A DNA stretch of 64,000 nt from Citrobacter koseri (GCA_900446925.1 UAVY01000002.1:124001-188000); one strand, 5' to 3'. Shown: positions 9,160 to 20,145, counted from the first letter of the stretch. Program-made: numbers and translations. The notes: a model not told the origin generated them from the letters alone.

Positions 9160-10855
9160 ATGGACAGCAACGTGACACACGATGTTTTATACGTCCCGTT
9201 TACGGGGAAACTGTTACTGGAATCGCCGTTATTGAATAAGGGGAGCAGTTTTACTCAGCAAGAGCGGAATGATTTTAATCTTAATGGATTGCTGCCCTAC
9301 GCTATCGAAAATATTGATGAGCAAGCGGAACGCGCTTACCAACAATATCTGGAGGCGGAGTCTGATAACGCGCGGCATATTTATTTGCGTAATATCCAGG
9401 ATACGAATGAGACGCTATTTTATTACCTGCTGAAAAAACATCTCCCGGAAATGCTGCCGATTGTTTATACCCCGACTGTTGGCGCGGCCTGTGAAAAGTT
9501 TTCCGGGATTTACCGTCGCGCCAGAGGGGTCTTTATTTCATGGCCCGATCGCGAACGTATTGACGATATTCTGCATGATATCCCGAGACACGATATCAAA
9601 GTGATTGTGGTGACGGACGGGGAACGCATTCTGGGACTGGGCGATCAGGGCGTTGGGGGGAATGGGGATACCGATTGGCAAACTGTCGCTGTATACCGTT
9701 TGCGGCGGGGTAAATCCGGCGCATACGTTGCCCGTTATGCTGGATGTCGGGACAAACAATCCGCGATTATTAGACGATCCCCGCTATATGGGCTGGCGGC
9801 ATCCGCGCATCACCGGTGAAGACTACTTTGCGTTTATCGGTATGTTCATCGCTGCGGTGAAACGTCGCTGGCCGGATGTATTGCTGCAATTTGAGGACTT
9901 TGCCCAGCATACTGCGGTTCCTTTGCTGCATCGTTATCGTGATGAGCTGTGCTGTTTTAATGATGATATTCAGGGAACGGCGTCGGTCGCGCTGGCGACA
10001 ATTTTAGCGGCCTGCCGCGCCAGCCAGCGTGATTTTAATCAGCAGACGATGGTCATCGTTGGCGCAGGGGCGGCGGGTTGCGGCATTGCCCGCCATATCA
10101 TCGCCTGCCGGGTGGCCGAAGGTATGGACGCCGCAGAGGCCAGCAAAACGATTTTCATGGTGGATCGCGACGGCCTGGTGATGACCACCGCCTCGTCGCT
10201 GGCTGATTTTCAGGTTCCGCTGGCGCAGCCTCCTGAAATGCTATCTGGATGGGCATACGCTGGCGTGACGCCGTCCTTGCTGGAGGTCATTAATAACGCG
10301 AAACCTGGCGTGATGTTGGGCGTTTCAGGGCAGGCGGGGCTGTTCACTGAAGAGGTGGTGCGTACGATGTATCGCCACTGCGAGCGCCCGATTATTATGC
10401 CGTTGTCTAACCCGACCTCCAGAATGGAGGCCCGGCCGCAGGACCTTATCCGCTGGACTGATGGACAGGCGATTATCGCAACGGGAAGCCCTTGTGAGCC
10501 GGTAGATTTTGCCGGACGTACGATACCGGTATCGCAGTGTAATAACGTGTATATCTTTCCTGCCATCGGTCTTGGCGCGATTGCCAGCGGCGCCAGGAGG
10601 ATCACGGAAACGATGCTGATGGCGGCGAGCCGCGCGCTTGCCGACGCCTCGCCTTCGGTGCGTCATCATGGCGGAGGACTGCTGCCGGAAATCAACATGA
10701 TATGTGATGTAACCCACCGTATTGCCTTTGCGGTGGGGAAGGCGGCGCAGCTGTCCGGCGTAGCGGATGCGCTGGATGATGCAGTGCTGACACAGCGCAT
10801 TACGGCGCATTTTTGGCTACCGCACTATCGTCCTTATAAACGCCGTGCTATCTAG
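9160..10855 (+). CDS. NAD(P)-dependent malic enzyme (frame interrupted)
   Basis: The product has about 564 residues, the length of MaeA/SfcA-type enzymes, which convert malate to pyruvate and CO2. Visible blocks are the malic N-domain [10 protein letters not shown], the [10 protein letters not shown] motif, the catalytic-lysine region [15 protein letters not shown], the divalent-metal region FEDFAQ...[10 protein letters not shown], and the dinucleotide loop [13 protein letters not shown]. The frame breaks just after the G6 run 9655-9660, where one extra base is present. It is a second, operon-linked malic enzyme in the context of a lyase and a dicarboxylate carrier. It presumably pulls the fumarate/malate produced into pyruvate. 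Confidence 0.85.
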
Positions 10856-11211
10856 TTTTTGGCTATGAATGCTCCGCTTCGGCAGTCGCGCCGGAGCGGG
10901 CCCGGGCGTATTAATAAAAAATACAAGGCGATAAAAAATAAAGGTAAGGAATAAAACTGACATCATAAGTTGAAAAATAAAACTTCATTAGCCTGCGATG
11001 CATTGCGCGGATTGTGCAACTTCATGATATGTATTTAATTATTTTTGAAAGCGGATGCGCGGCCTTATACAAGGTCAGATGGACGACGGTTAATTAAAAT
11101 GCTGTTTTTATTTTATGTGGGGAAAACCTTATTCAGAGCGATCGAAATAAGTAAAGAATTGCGGATAAATGTCGTTATAACACTTATCCAAACCGATCGA
11201 GACCCTACCCC
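10856..11211. other. Intergenic region before chemoreceptor
   Basis: This 356-base gap has no gene. GCTCCG (10871-10876) and CGGAGC (10892-10897) form a possible weak terminator stem behind the malic enzyme. A sigma-28-like promoter is listed separately. Confidence 0.4.
11152..11178 (+). promoter_or_regulatory. Possible sigma-28 (FliA) promoter for the chemoreceptor
   Basis: TAAAGAAT (11152-11159), exactly 11 bases, then GTCGTTAT (11171-11178). The consensus is TAAAGTTT-N11-GCCGATAA, so this matches 6 of 8 and 5 of 8 at the right spacing. It lies 34 bases before the start of a methyl-accepting protein gene, a class often controlled by FliA. Confidence 0.5.
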
Positions 11212-13111
11212 ATGATGTGGAAAACAACTCAAGCCCGAGTGACACTCCTGCTTATAAGTTTTTTTGTTATATTACTGTTGGTTACGTTTGTTGTTATCAA
11301 ACAATTCGTCTCTCCGCAGATTATTGCAACGGAAACCAGAAATATAAGAGCCACGGTCGGGCTGCAAAGTGACGCGATAAAAGAGCAAATGAACCGCGTT
11401 AAAGCGCAGCAGCGCACGATCACCGAACTGGTTTCCGGGCTTCAGAGCGATCAAATTGACGCGCTCTTGCCGCTGTTTGTGAACCAGTATGGCGATCTGA
11501 ACGTTTTTGGCGGCGGCATCTGGCCATTACCCGGGCTGCGCGAGCCGGGCCGCGACAAATTCAGCACTTTTTATGCGCGCGATGCCGGTGGCGTGCTCCA
11601 GCTTAATACGGTCTGGAACCAGCCGGAGTCAGAAAAATACTGGGAACAGCCGTGGTATAAAGACGGTATGGCTGCGCCAAAAGGTGAGTGTGCATGGGCC
11701 AAAGCCTACCAGGATTCGGCCAGCCCGCAGCCGAGAACCAACTGCGCGATGACAATCTGGAAAGAGGGAAAGGCCTGGGGTGTCGCCACTATCGATGTGA
11801 CGTTGGGCTTTTTTAACCAACTGGCAAAAGAGATGGGGAAGGCGGTCGAGGGAACCGTATTAATTGTTGAGTCTGATGGCAAAATTGTTGGGAACGGCGC
11901 GCCGACTCAAGGCAATACCGCATTGATGAATGTGCGCGATTTGAATATTCCGTCAGCTTTACCGCTGCTCAATCTGCTGAGCCAGGGGCAAAAAGCGGAA
12001 TATGAGGGCGGCTATGACGGCGAAGACGGCGCCCATTCGCTGTTTGTTTTGTCGATAGAAGGCAGCCCGTGGTATCTGGTGATTGATACGCCCAGCAGCA
12101 ACCTGGTGCGCCAGTCTAATGCGATACTGACAACACTCACGCTCGTGCAGACGGTGATCGGCCTTATCATTGTTCTTGTCCTGATGCTGATTGTGCGCAA
12201 CATTTTCAGGAATGTGACGCTGCTGAACAGGAACATAGAGGCGCTATCCGGCGGCGGCGCCGATCTCACGCAACGGCTTGTGGAAAGTAAAAGCCCGGAA
12301 TTTAATGCCATCATCAATAACTTTAATAAATTCATCGCGTTCCTTCAGGATTTGATGCAGCAGGTTGGGCACAGCTCCTCGGCAATTTCTTCCGCTTCGC
12401 GGCAGATCGCCGGAGGAAACCTGGATCTCTCCTCCCGTACGGAAGAACAGTCCGCTTCCATTGTTGAAACGGCGGCGTCGATGGAGCAGCTCACCAGCAC
12501 CGTACGGCAAAATGCGGAGAATGCGTTGCAGGCGAACAGGCTGGCGACACAGGCTTCCGACGCGGCGAAAGCGGGGGGCTTCAGTGGTCAATGACGTGGT
12601 TGCCACAATGAGCAACATCAATGATTCATCCTCAAAAGTGGTGGAAATCATCAGCGTAATTGATGGCATCGCGTTCCAGACCAATATTCTGGCGCTGAAC
12701 GCGGCGGTTGAAGCGGCGCGTGCCGGTGAGAATGGCCGTGGTTTTGCCGTCGTTGCCGGTGAGGTGCGTTCTCTTGCGCAGCGAAGCGCCCAGTCCGCGC
12801 AGGAAATTAAGAAGCTCATTGAAGAATCGGTCAGCAGTATTGAGCAAGGTAGCGGTCTGGTTCGCCAGGCGGGTACGACAATGGACGGCTTAATGGAGAA
12901 GGTTGAAGACGTGAGCGTTTTAATCTCTGAGATCAGCTCCTCAAGCGATGAGCAAAGTCGTGGAATTGAGCAGATTAATATCGCCATTACTCAGCTTGAT
13001 AGCGCGACCCAGCAGAATGCGGCGCTGGTAGAAGAGGTTGCCGCAGCGGCCCAGTCAATGGAATCGCAAACCGAGATGCTTGAAAAAGTGGTCGGCAGCT
13101 TCAAACTCTGA
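11212..13111 (+). CDS. Methyl-accepting chemotaxis protein (frame interrupted)
   Basis: This is an inner-membrane chemoreceptor of about 632 residues. Transmembrane helix 1 is at residues 8-32. A large periplasmic dCache-like ligand domain follows (blocks WEQPWYKDG and [13 protein letters not shown]). Transmembrane helix 2 is near 305-328, followed by a HAMP region. The cytoplasmic signalling domain has the hairpin tip [20 protein letters not shown]. The frame breaks at the G6 run 12573-12578; five G give [12 protein letters not shown]. The C-terminus is VVGSFKL, without the NWETF-type CheR tether, so it probably relies on other receptors for adaptation. The ligand is unknown. Starts at 11212 and 11215 are both possible. 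Confidence 0.85.
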
Positions 13112-13240
13112 AAAGCGGTATAACAAAACGCGCAGCATGATGGGGGTTAGCCCTTCGCCGGACCGTGGAACACGTCGGTCTCAGAAAAGTTATCCCCTGT
13201 CATGCGGCGCTCTATGAAACCAGTAAGGCGCAGCGTACGT

Positions 13241-14716
13241 TCAGCGAGATGCGGGATGTTTCGGTAAAAATTGCTGGATTATCTCCGGCAGACGATCGTG
13301 AGTGATGGGCGGCGAGAAAAGATAGCCCTGAAAGCGGTCAACTCCCAGCGCTTTCAACTGATTGAATTTCTCCAGACTATCGACGCCTTCGGCAATACAG
13401 CGGCTCTGCGTCAACTGGCAGTAATAGAGCAGGCTCTTTATCAGCGCCAGTGCATGTGGATCGCGTTGAAAATCATTCACGATACTCATATCCAGCTTGT
13501 AGCCGCTAAAGCGGATTGTCCTGACGGGAAACATTACGCTGCTGTGTGAAAAGCAGTCATCGAGGAAGATGCGAAAGCCTTGCCGTTGGATTTTGTCCAT
13601 ATTTTCTGCTGTTCTTCCTTGCTGATGCAGATCGACCGTTTCTGCAAATTCCAGCACTAATCTACCCGACCATTGCGGCTGCTGTAACTGCTGGCGCGCC
13701 GTTTCCATCATCCGCAGCAGGTTTTCGTGGTTGGCGATGCAGGGTGGAATATTTATTGAGAACCAGAACTTACCCTGGTGTTGGTTAATGTTCTGGATTG
13801 CTATTTGTAGCACAAAGGCCGTGAGCAGAAGCCAGGCGTATTCGGCGTGGATCTGCGGCAGAAATTCGCCGGGAAGCAATACGTTGTCGCCTCTTCTCCA
13901 GCGGGAAAGGATTTCAACCCCCTGCAATCGCAGGTGGCCGTCGGTTATGGGTTGAAATACCGGGAATACCTGTTGGCTATGAATGGCATGGATAAATTCG
14001 CGCTCAAAGGGAGATAGCGCGGCGATGAGCTGATTGTTGTGAGTCTTGCTCTGGCTTCCAGGAAAGCGGGTAATCAGATGCGGGTGAGACGCCACCATCT
14101 TTTTTAGTCCTGACGTTCTTTGATTATAAAGTGTTTTCTGGCTCACACCGCGGATCTTCGCCTGTGTGTTGATGCTGTACCCGTACAGAAGAGAGAGGGT
14201 GGCGCTCAATTCCGTTTTACTTAACCCCGCTGCCGGTTTGCCCTGTATCTGCGCGTCTAAAAAGGACAATTGCTGGAGTTTCGGGTATTGCAGGAAGTCA
14301 CCCTGTAGCAGCGCTGCCAGTTGTTTCCCAGGAAGGTCGGAAGCGACCGCCCGGACGGCGGTAAGTTGCCGTTTATCAGGAACATGGTAGAGCAGCGTTT
14401 GCCATAGCCAGGCGGATGGACTACGGCTAAGGATCAGCATGGGCAACGGTGTTTCTGCCTCAGCAAGCAGGAAGGCGGCTTCCCTAAGAATAAACAGCAG
14501 CCAGTAAGGATCGTCAGGGAGAAAAACGACAATCCTTCCGACCTCGGATGTTAGCTGTAGCGAAAGGCGCTCCTGCGTCTGGTGTTGCAGCAGCACCGGT
14601 CGCCGTTGACCGCAGGTCATCATCCTGGCGATTCCTTCCGCCGCCATTGAACAGGGAGACAGGATATAGTCCACCCTTGTTTTCTCCAGCGGGGAGGGAG
14701 GGTTACTGGTAAACAA
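13241..14716 (-). CDS. fimK: FimK-like HTH-EAL protein
   Basis: The protein has 491 residues. A LuxR-type helix-turn-helix is near residues 165-205 (LSKTELSATLSLLYGYS, GVSQKTLYNQR). A C-terminal EAL domain (about 235-480) follows. The metal- and substrate-binding set appears present: EIL, N in INIPP, LEFAE, DD, YKLD, AEG and QGY. Loop 6 is unusual, reading DDCFSHSS where DDFGTGYSS is typical. Its place directly behind fimH, overlapping it by 14 bases, matches fimK of Klebsiella, which affects type 1 fimbriation. E. coli fim loci lack it. It probably hydrolyses c-di-GMP and/or binds DNA; activity is inferred only. Confidence 0.75.
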   Translation of the reverse strand: MFTSNPPSPLEKTRVDYILSPCSMAAEGIARMMTCGQRRPVLLQHQTQERLSLQLTSEVGRIVVFLPDDPYWLLFILREAAFLLAEAETPLPMLILSRSPSAWLWQTLLYHVPDKRQLTAVRAVASDLPGKQLAALLQGDFLQYPKLQQLSFLDAQIQGKPAAGLSKTELSATLSLLYGYSINTQAKIRGVSQKTLYNQRTSGLKKMVASHPHLITRFPGSQSKTHNNQLIAALSPFEREFIHAIHSQQVFPVFQPITDGHLRLQGVEILSRWRRGDNVLLPGEFLPQIHAEYAWLLLTAFVLQIAIQNINQHQGKFWFSINIPPCIANHENLLRMMETARQQLQQPQWSGRLVLEFAETVDLHQQGRTAENMDKIQRQGFRIFLDDCFSHSSVMFPVRTIRFSGYKLDMSIVNDFQRDPHALALIKSLLYYCQLTQSRCIAEGVDSLEKFNQLKALGVDRFQGYLFSPPITHDRLPEIIQQFLPKHPASR

Positions 14717-15605
14717 ATGTCACCCCGATGATCGACTGTACGTTGCCCGCCGTGACCTGGCCGCTGGTGCGCGCGTAGGTCGCGGTTAAGCCAAGATTTA
14801 CCGGCGATGTGCCGACCGTGCCCAGTGCTACGGTGTTGTTAGCGGGAACAACACTACCGTATCGGGTCATCTGAACGCCGATACCCTGCGCCGCTGAGGA
14901 GGACGCGGTGTTGCTGAAAATAGAGTTGGCGGCATCGACGGTCGTACCTGAAAGGTAATAGCCGAGGTTCTGGTTTTGCGCACAGTGGACAGTGACCGGC
15001 ACGGCCATTGAGCCGGGATAGTCTGGAAGCGTCACGGTGACATCACGTGCTGATACGTCGCATCCCCCAGTAGGGACAACAACATTATTGTTGGCGTAAA
15101 TATTCCAGATGAAATTATTCGGGTTTCCGTCGCTGGCCACTTTATGCATATTCAATTGCGCGATGAGTTCGCCAGAGTTGATGACGACGCCTCCCGCTGC
15201 TCCGGTCGCGGTCAGATACATGCGCAGCGGCAATCCACGATAGTCCGTATGAGTGATGGTATAGACGGATGAATTACCGTTCATCGGCAAAGGATACGTA
15301 TTCCCCGCCCAGTAAACGCTCCCCGTAAACGCCGCAAGCGCGCCACCGAAGGCGGAACCGCTGGTTAAATTGATGTAGTCAATGATAGAGCCGCCGGAGG
15401 AGTCGTTTTTACAGGAAACTGAAGAGGATAAATCTACGACTAGGTTTTGACCCACTCCAACAGATGGCGTCAGGTTTACATAGACATTCGCTGACCCTGA
15501 GGTCATGGTCTGCCCGGTATCATTGACTTTACAGGTGAATGCCGCAGCATCCAGCGACCAACCCATCAGCAGCAGCGTGGTGAATAGCGCGATGATTTTT
15601 TTCAT
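14703..15605 (-). CDS. fimH: Type 1 fimbrial tip adhesin FimH
   Basis: The protein has 300 residues: a signal peptide to AAA, a mature Phe1 as in E. coli FimH, an N-terminal lectin domain and a C-terminal pilin domain. The pilin domain is almost identical to E. coli from WNIYANN and VVPTGGCDVSARD through the end GVTFVYQ. The lectin domain is much more divergent. The Asn46-Asp47 pair is kept (CKND), but the tyrosine-gate residues Tyr48 and Tyr137 and the Gln133/Asn135/Asp140 region are not recognisable. Sugar specificity may therefore differ from mannose. It is co-transcribed with fimG and overlaps fimK. Confidence 0.9.
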   Translation of the reverse strand: MKKIIALFTTLLLMGWSLDAAAFTCKVNDTGQTMTSGSANVYVNLTPSVGVGQNLVVDLSSSVSCKNDSSGGSIIDYINLTSGSAFGGALAAFTGSVYWAGNTYPLPMNGNSSVYTITHTDYRGLPLRMYLTATGAAGGVVINSGELIAQLNMHKVASDGNPNNFIWNIYANNNVVVPTGGCDVSARDVTVTLPDYPGSMAVPVTVHCAQNQNLGYYLSGTTVDAANSIFSNTASSSAAQGIGVQMTRYGSVVPANNTVALGTVGTSPVNLGLTATYARTSGQVTAGNVQSIIGVTFVYQ

Positions 15606-15621
15606 GACAAACTCTCCTGAC

Positions 15622-16126
15622 TCAGGCGTAGGTATAGGTGACGCTAATCACCGCCTGAATAGTTCCCTGGGTGGCACCGCCGTTGACCGTTAACGCTCTG
15701 ACCTGTAACGGAAAGCGGGTGGACTGCGTTGAGTCATCCACCTGAACGGATTTCGTGGCGCCATTGTTTAACGTGGTGCCTGCGTCATCCTGCAATTCGA
15801 GCTGAATATTGCCGGCGGTCCCCTGGTTTTTTGTAATAACCGGTGCTGTCTGCGGTTCCGCTAAAGGTTGCGATGACCCGGGAGGTGCCGATCGGACAGT
15901 TAGTGAGTTCCAGCGCGGTACTGTGCCAGGCGGAAGCCGAACCTGCGGTTACCAGGCTGAAGGTATACAGGTCGCCGAGGTCAACGGCGGCATTGGTGGT
16001 AGACACCGTGCACGGCTTCGCCACCACCTTCCCGTTGACGGTAATCGTGATATCAGCGGCCTGAAGCCCTGAAGAGGCCGCTGTCAGTACGCTTGCCAGA
16101 AGCCACCCTACATAGTTGCATTTCAT
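15622..16126 (-). CDS. fimG: Type 1 fimbrial minor subunit FimG (frame interrupted)
   Basis: This tip-fibrillum adapter between FimF and FimH has about 167 residues. The sequence closely follows E. coli FimG (ADITITVNGKVVAKPCTVS, LELTNCPIGTSR, ending VISVTYTYA). A signal peptide ends at LQA. The frame breaks at the six-base T run near 15834-15839 (A6 in the coding strand); five A restore YYKNQGTAGNIQLEL and carry the frame to the stop at 15622. It lies 12 bases behind fimF. Confidence 0.88.
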
Positions 16127-16138
16127 CTCAGCCTCCGG

Positions 16139-16672
16139 TTACTGAAATTCAAGCGTGAATGTTGCTGTGGCATTGACGTGCCCGGCGGTGACCGGAATCT
16201 GCGTAGCCATCAGGCGTGCATAAAAGTTGAGGATGTTGGTCTGCCCAGGCGTGAGCGTGGTCCACGCGATGGATGATGACGCGGCGTTGAGCGGCAGCAT
16301 CGTCTGTTGGTTATTGAGGATCTGCACGCCCATGCCTGCGGCTGCTGAGGCACCGCTATCGATCTTCAATAGACTGGTGTTGCTGCCATCCTCCGTGCCG
16401 GTAAAGCCGACTTTGACTGCCGTAACCGAGTTACCGCAGGGAGAGAGGACAATACGGAATGGGACGAGCGGGGTTGTCGCCCCCACCGCATTAAACTGTT
16501 TAGCGGCGTTATTCATCAGGTCAACGGTAAAATCTTTTGACTCTCCCGCGACAGCGCAGGCATTGTCGCGGACGTAGCCGCTAATCGTAATCGTGCTGTC
16601 GGCGGCGAAGACATTGACGCAGGCCAGCGTCAGCACAGCGCCGAGGAAATACAGTGGTTTTTTCATCATCAT
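16139..16672 (-). CDS. fimF: Type 1 fimbrial minor subunit FimF
   Basis: This minor pilin has about 175-177 residues and initiates and spaces the tip fibrillum. It is similar throughout to E. coli FimF ([47 protein letters not shown]). A signal peptide ends at VFA. Three consecutive ATG codons (16672, 16669, 16666) follow GAAGGA; the exact start is undecided, while the upstream in-frame ATG 16696 lies too near the fimD stop. The reading frame is intact. Confidence 0.9.
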   Translation of the reverse strand: MMMKKPLYFLGAVLTLACVNVFAADSTITISGYVRDNACAVAGESKDFTVDLMNNAAKQFNAVGATTPLVPFRIVLSPCGNSVTAVKVGFTGTEDGSNTSLLKIDSGASAAAGMGVQILNNQQTMLPLNAASSSIAWTTLTPGQTNILNFYARLMATQIPVTAGHVNATATFTLEFQ

Positions 16673-16679
16673 TCCTTCC

Positions 16680-19303
16680 TTAACGGCACTCTGCAAAGAG
16701 CTGGCTCAGCACATGTTTCTGGCTCTCTTCCGGCAGGCGATACCGGGCCATGCAGTTGGCCCCCGGGCCTTCACCCCATTTCACCTGAACGCTTCCCGCC
16801 AGCGGCATGCCGCTCAGGTAGACCTGGCCGTTATCTGCCACGATGCTGCCGCTCTGGTTATCGCCGGAAGTGACCATAGCGCCGAATGGCACGGGTTTGC
16901 CGTTGTGCGTCAGCGTCATCAGGATTTTTACCCCGACGTGGGCTTTAAATTCGGCGCGGACGATGGCGCCGTGGGTCGGCACGACGCTGACCACCGCATC
17001 ATCGAGATCGACGTTATCCGCCAGGGTGTTGGTATCCAGCGCGACGCGGTTTTCCCTGTACTCAGTGGCGTACGGCATGACGGCATAACCGCGCCAGTCG
17101 GTACGTACGCCGGTCTGGTTCTCGACTTTCACGTCTCCGGCGCCAGGCGCTTTAATCAGCACTACCGTGTCATTTAATGGCTGGCTTAAGGTGATGCCGT
17201 TGGCATGGGCGAGTACACCGCCGCTCATCCCGTAGTACAGCTGTTTAAATCCATCGCTGTGGCTGTAGCCCACGTTAGCGTTGCCGTAGCCGCCGCGATA
17301 GTTCATCGCCGCGTAGCCGGTTCCGCCATTGTTGCCTTCGCCACCGCTGGCATAACCGGTTTGCATGCTGTAGCTCAGGTTATTGTCTTCCAGCAGCGTG
17401 CCGTAAAGACCGGCCAGGTTAGTCATCCGGCCATCCAGGTCGTGCGACATGCTGTAGCTGGCGCTTGCGTGCCGCCAGACGGATTTGCTGTCGGAACGCA
17501 GCCAGTGGCTGAACGGAATATTGACGTTGAACGCTAACATCTGGTCGCGGCCCTGTTGCCAGGCGTTTTTGGTCAGGCTGTAGCTCAGCGTCCAGTTGAT
17601 ATCGTCAACGGCGGCATTTAACCCCAGCTGTAGCTGTTCGTCGGCCTTGTTGGTTGACCAGTAAGTTTGACGGCTGCCATTCACATACAGTGTGGCAGTG
17701 CGTCCCAACTGCTGCGTTATGCTCATCTGAACCTTGCCCCGCTTGTTATAAGCAAGGTTGTAGTAGTCGGTGAATTTGGGTTTGACCTGAATCACGCCAT
17801 CCTGGGTTTCAACGTCATAGCCACTCATCCTGCGGTAAGTGGTGTCGGCAAAGCTGTAATAGCCCTGGGTGGAATAACGGTATCCCACCAGTTGGACGTT
17901 GGTGCCGGTCTCATAGAGTGACTTGTTATAAAGGAAGCGTATCGATTGCCCCTGGTGAGAGCTGTCGTCAGGCAGGGTGGCGTTGGCCTGAGTTGCATCC
18001 AGCGAAACCGCGCCGAACTCGCCCATGTTCTTACCGACCCCTAAATTGAAGGCGCGATAGTTGTCGGCCAGTTGGGTGCCGCCATACAGCGTCCAGCCTG
18101 CCGGGAGCCCGTGCAGGAGGGTGCTCTGGAAGAACTTTGGTTTTTCCTGCTGGTCGTTGCCGCTGCGGTATTCACCAGCGGTCACTGCATAACGGGTGTG
18201 CCCTTCACGCTGTAACATTGGCACCGTAGACCACGGCACGCTGAAGACCTGGCTGGTGCCATCGGCCTCTTTGATGGTGACCTGGAGATCGCCGCCGTTG
18301 CCTGCGGCGTAGAGATCGTTAATTGTGAAGGGGCCCGGCGGCACCGTGCCCTGGTAGATTTCATAGCCGTTTTGTTTGATAGAGACCTGCGCCGTGCCGC
18401 GCGCAATGCCGTGGATGACCGGCGCAAAGCCTTTCTGGCTATCCGGCAGCATATTGTCGTCAGAGGCTAACTGGGCGCCACGGAAGTTAATCCGTCGAAG
18501 ATATCGCCGTTGGTGTAGCTGTCGCCAAGCGTCAGGCGGGCGCGCAGGGGGGTAATATCGCGCTCCAGCCAGCTGTTCACATGCTGCCATTTATTCTCAT
18601 TACTGGACGTGCTACCGCCACTGCTGTAGCTCCAGATGGTGTTATCACGCAGACGCCAGGCGCCAAGGTTGAGGCCGCTTTGCAGGTTTAAATACGCGTA
18701 ATTGCTGCTGTCGCTGGCATCGTTATGTACGTTGTTGCCGGTAAAGTTATAGTTCAGCAAACCGGCGTTAATCCCGTCATCCCAGAGTTCCGGTGGAATA
18801 TAACCGCGCGCGCGATTGCCCATGAAAGCCTGCGGGACACTCAGGTACAGGCGCTGTTGGCTGACATCGAAGCGGGTGGTGGCATCTTTGACCATTTCCG
18901 TCAACGGTACGCAGGCGTCGGACGCCAGCGTATCCATACCGGTGATGGCCGACGTGCTGACCCCCATGCCAGCGAGCTGGCTACGGGTCAGGCACGGTTC
19001 CAGTCGATGACCGTTTGCGCCAGCGTTAAACGTGACGTCGCGGGTAGTTATAAAGCCATCGTTCAGATAGATATCCACGCGATAGGTGCCAGGCGGCACC
19101 TCTTGCCCGTTTTCAAATCCAGAGAGATCCGCAACGGCCGAGGGATCGTCGGCCAGGAAACGGGGGTTAAAATAGAGATCTGCCCGCGCGAAACCCGCGA
19201 GGCAAAGCGCCAATGGTATCTGCGCAAGGACAAAAATAGAGAATGCTTTGCGCCGGGCGCGTTGGGAACCCAAACGGTCCAGTCCGTATTTGAGATGTGA
19301 CAT
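16680..19303 (-). CDS. fimD: Type 1 fimbrial outer-membrane usher FimD (frame interrupted)
   Basis: This usher of about 874 residues assembles and exports the pilus. A signal peptide ends at GFARA. The usher N-domain [20 protein letters not shown] follows, then the barrel, the plug and the C-terminal domains, ending in an alternating-cysteine region ([10 protein letters not shown]...FAECR). The frame breaks once near 18488: one base is missing between GDIFDG and [12 protein letters not shown], and the rest is continuous. It is preceded by fimC and followed 8 bases later by fimF. Confidence 0.9.
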
Positions 19304-19384
19304 AGTCCCTCCGGTCCGAAGTCGCCCGGCTGTCAGTTCTTAATTGTAATGTGCGGGGGAGTCCTGTTGGTGGACGGCCCTGTG

Positions 19385-20110
19385 TTAACGCAGAACGCCC
19401 TTCATTTGCGGGGTCAGTGCGCCATAGTCATTAATAGTCCGGTAGGTAATGTTGCTACCGGCATCAGGTGGCAACTTGACCGAGGTTTTACCCATTGGCG
19501 GCACCAGCGCATTTTCCAGCACGCGCGTACCGGCATTGAGTTCGGTCACCGTCAGGTAATACGGCGTCGGGTTGTTGAGCGTCAGCGATGAACCGTCACG
19601 GTTAAAGGTCAGTTTTTCCGCCGCCTGATCCGGTGGCAGAGCCAGTTTCGTTGGGCGGTAGTAGAGTTTGATGCGGCTGATAATCGCCAGTTGTAAGGTG
19701 TTATCGCTGAGCTTTGATTTATCCATCGAAGGAATGGCTTTTACGTTTACCCAGAACAGGCTTTCCCGGTCCTGCGGTAACTGGTTGTTCGTGGCATCAA
19801 TAATGCGCAAGGTATTCTCTTTCTTACCTTGCATCGCAAACAGCGGAGGGGTGATGACAAAACGACCATCTTTGCCGCCATCGGCGTTTTCAACCCATGA
19901 CTGAATCAGATAGGTACTGTTATTGTCGTTATTGGTCACCGCCAGCTGAACCTGTTTTTGTCCGGCCGGATAGATAACCCGGGTTGCGCCCAGCGCCACG
20001 CCTGCTTCAGCGCTGGTGGAAAAACCGCTTGCGGCGAGCATCAAAAAGCCCGCCAGTAAGCCGCGTGTCATCTCCAGTGTTTTTTTCACATTTTCCCCTT
20101 TCGTACTCAC
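19385..20110 (-). CDS. fimC: Type 1 fimbrial periplasmic chaperone FimC
   Basis: The 241-residue length equals E. coli FimC. It binds pilus subunits by donor-strand complementation in the periplasm. Landmarks are the mature start GVALGATRVIYPAGQKQ with the conserved Arg, LAIISRIKLYYRP, and TVTELNAGTRVLENALVPP. I chose GTG 20110 because AGGAAA precedes it and the N-terminus then aligns with E. coli MSNKN. A second GTG (20089) has AAGGGG upstream and is an alternative. The frame is intact. Confidence 0.88.
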   Translation of the reverse strand: MSTKGENVKKTLEMTRGLLAGFLMLAASGFSTSAEAGVALGATRVIYPAGQKQVQLAVTNNDNNSTYLIQSWVENADGGKDGRFVITPPLFAMQGKKENTLRIIDATNNQLPQDRESLFWVNVKAIPSMDKSKLSDNTLQLAIISRIKLYYRPTKLALPPDQAAEKLTFNRDGSSLTLNNPTPYYLTVTELNAGTRVLENALVPPMGKTSVKLPPDAGSNITYRTINDYGALTPQMKGVLR

Positions 20111-20145
20111 CGTTGTTTCCTGTTTCCGGCATACCTGCTGGCTAA

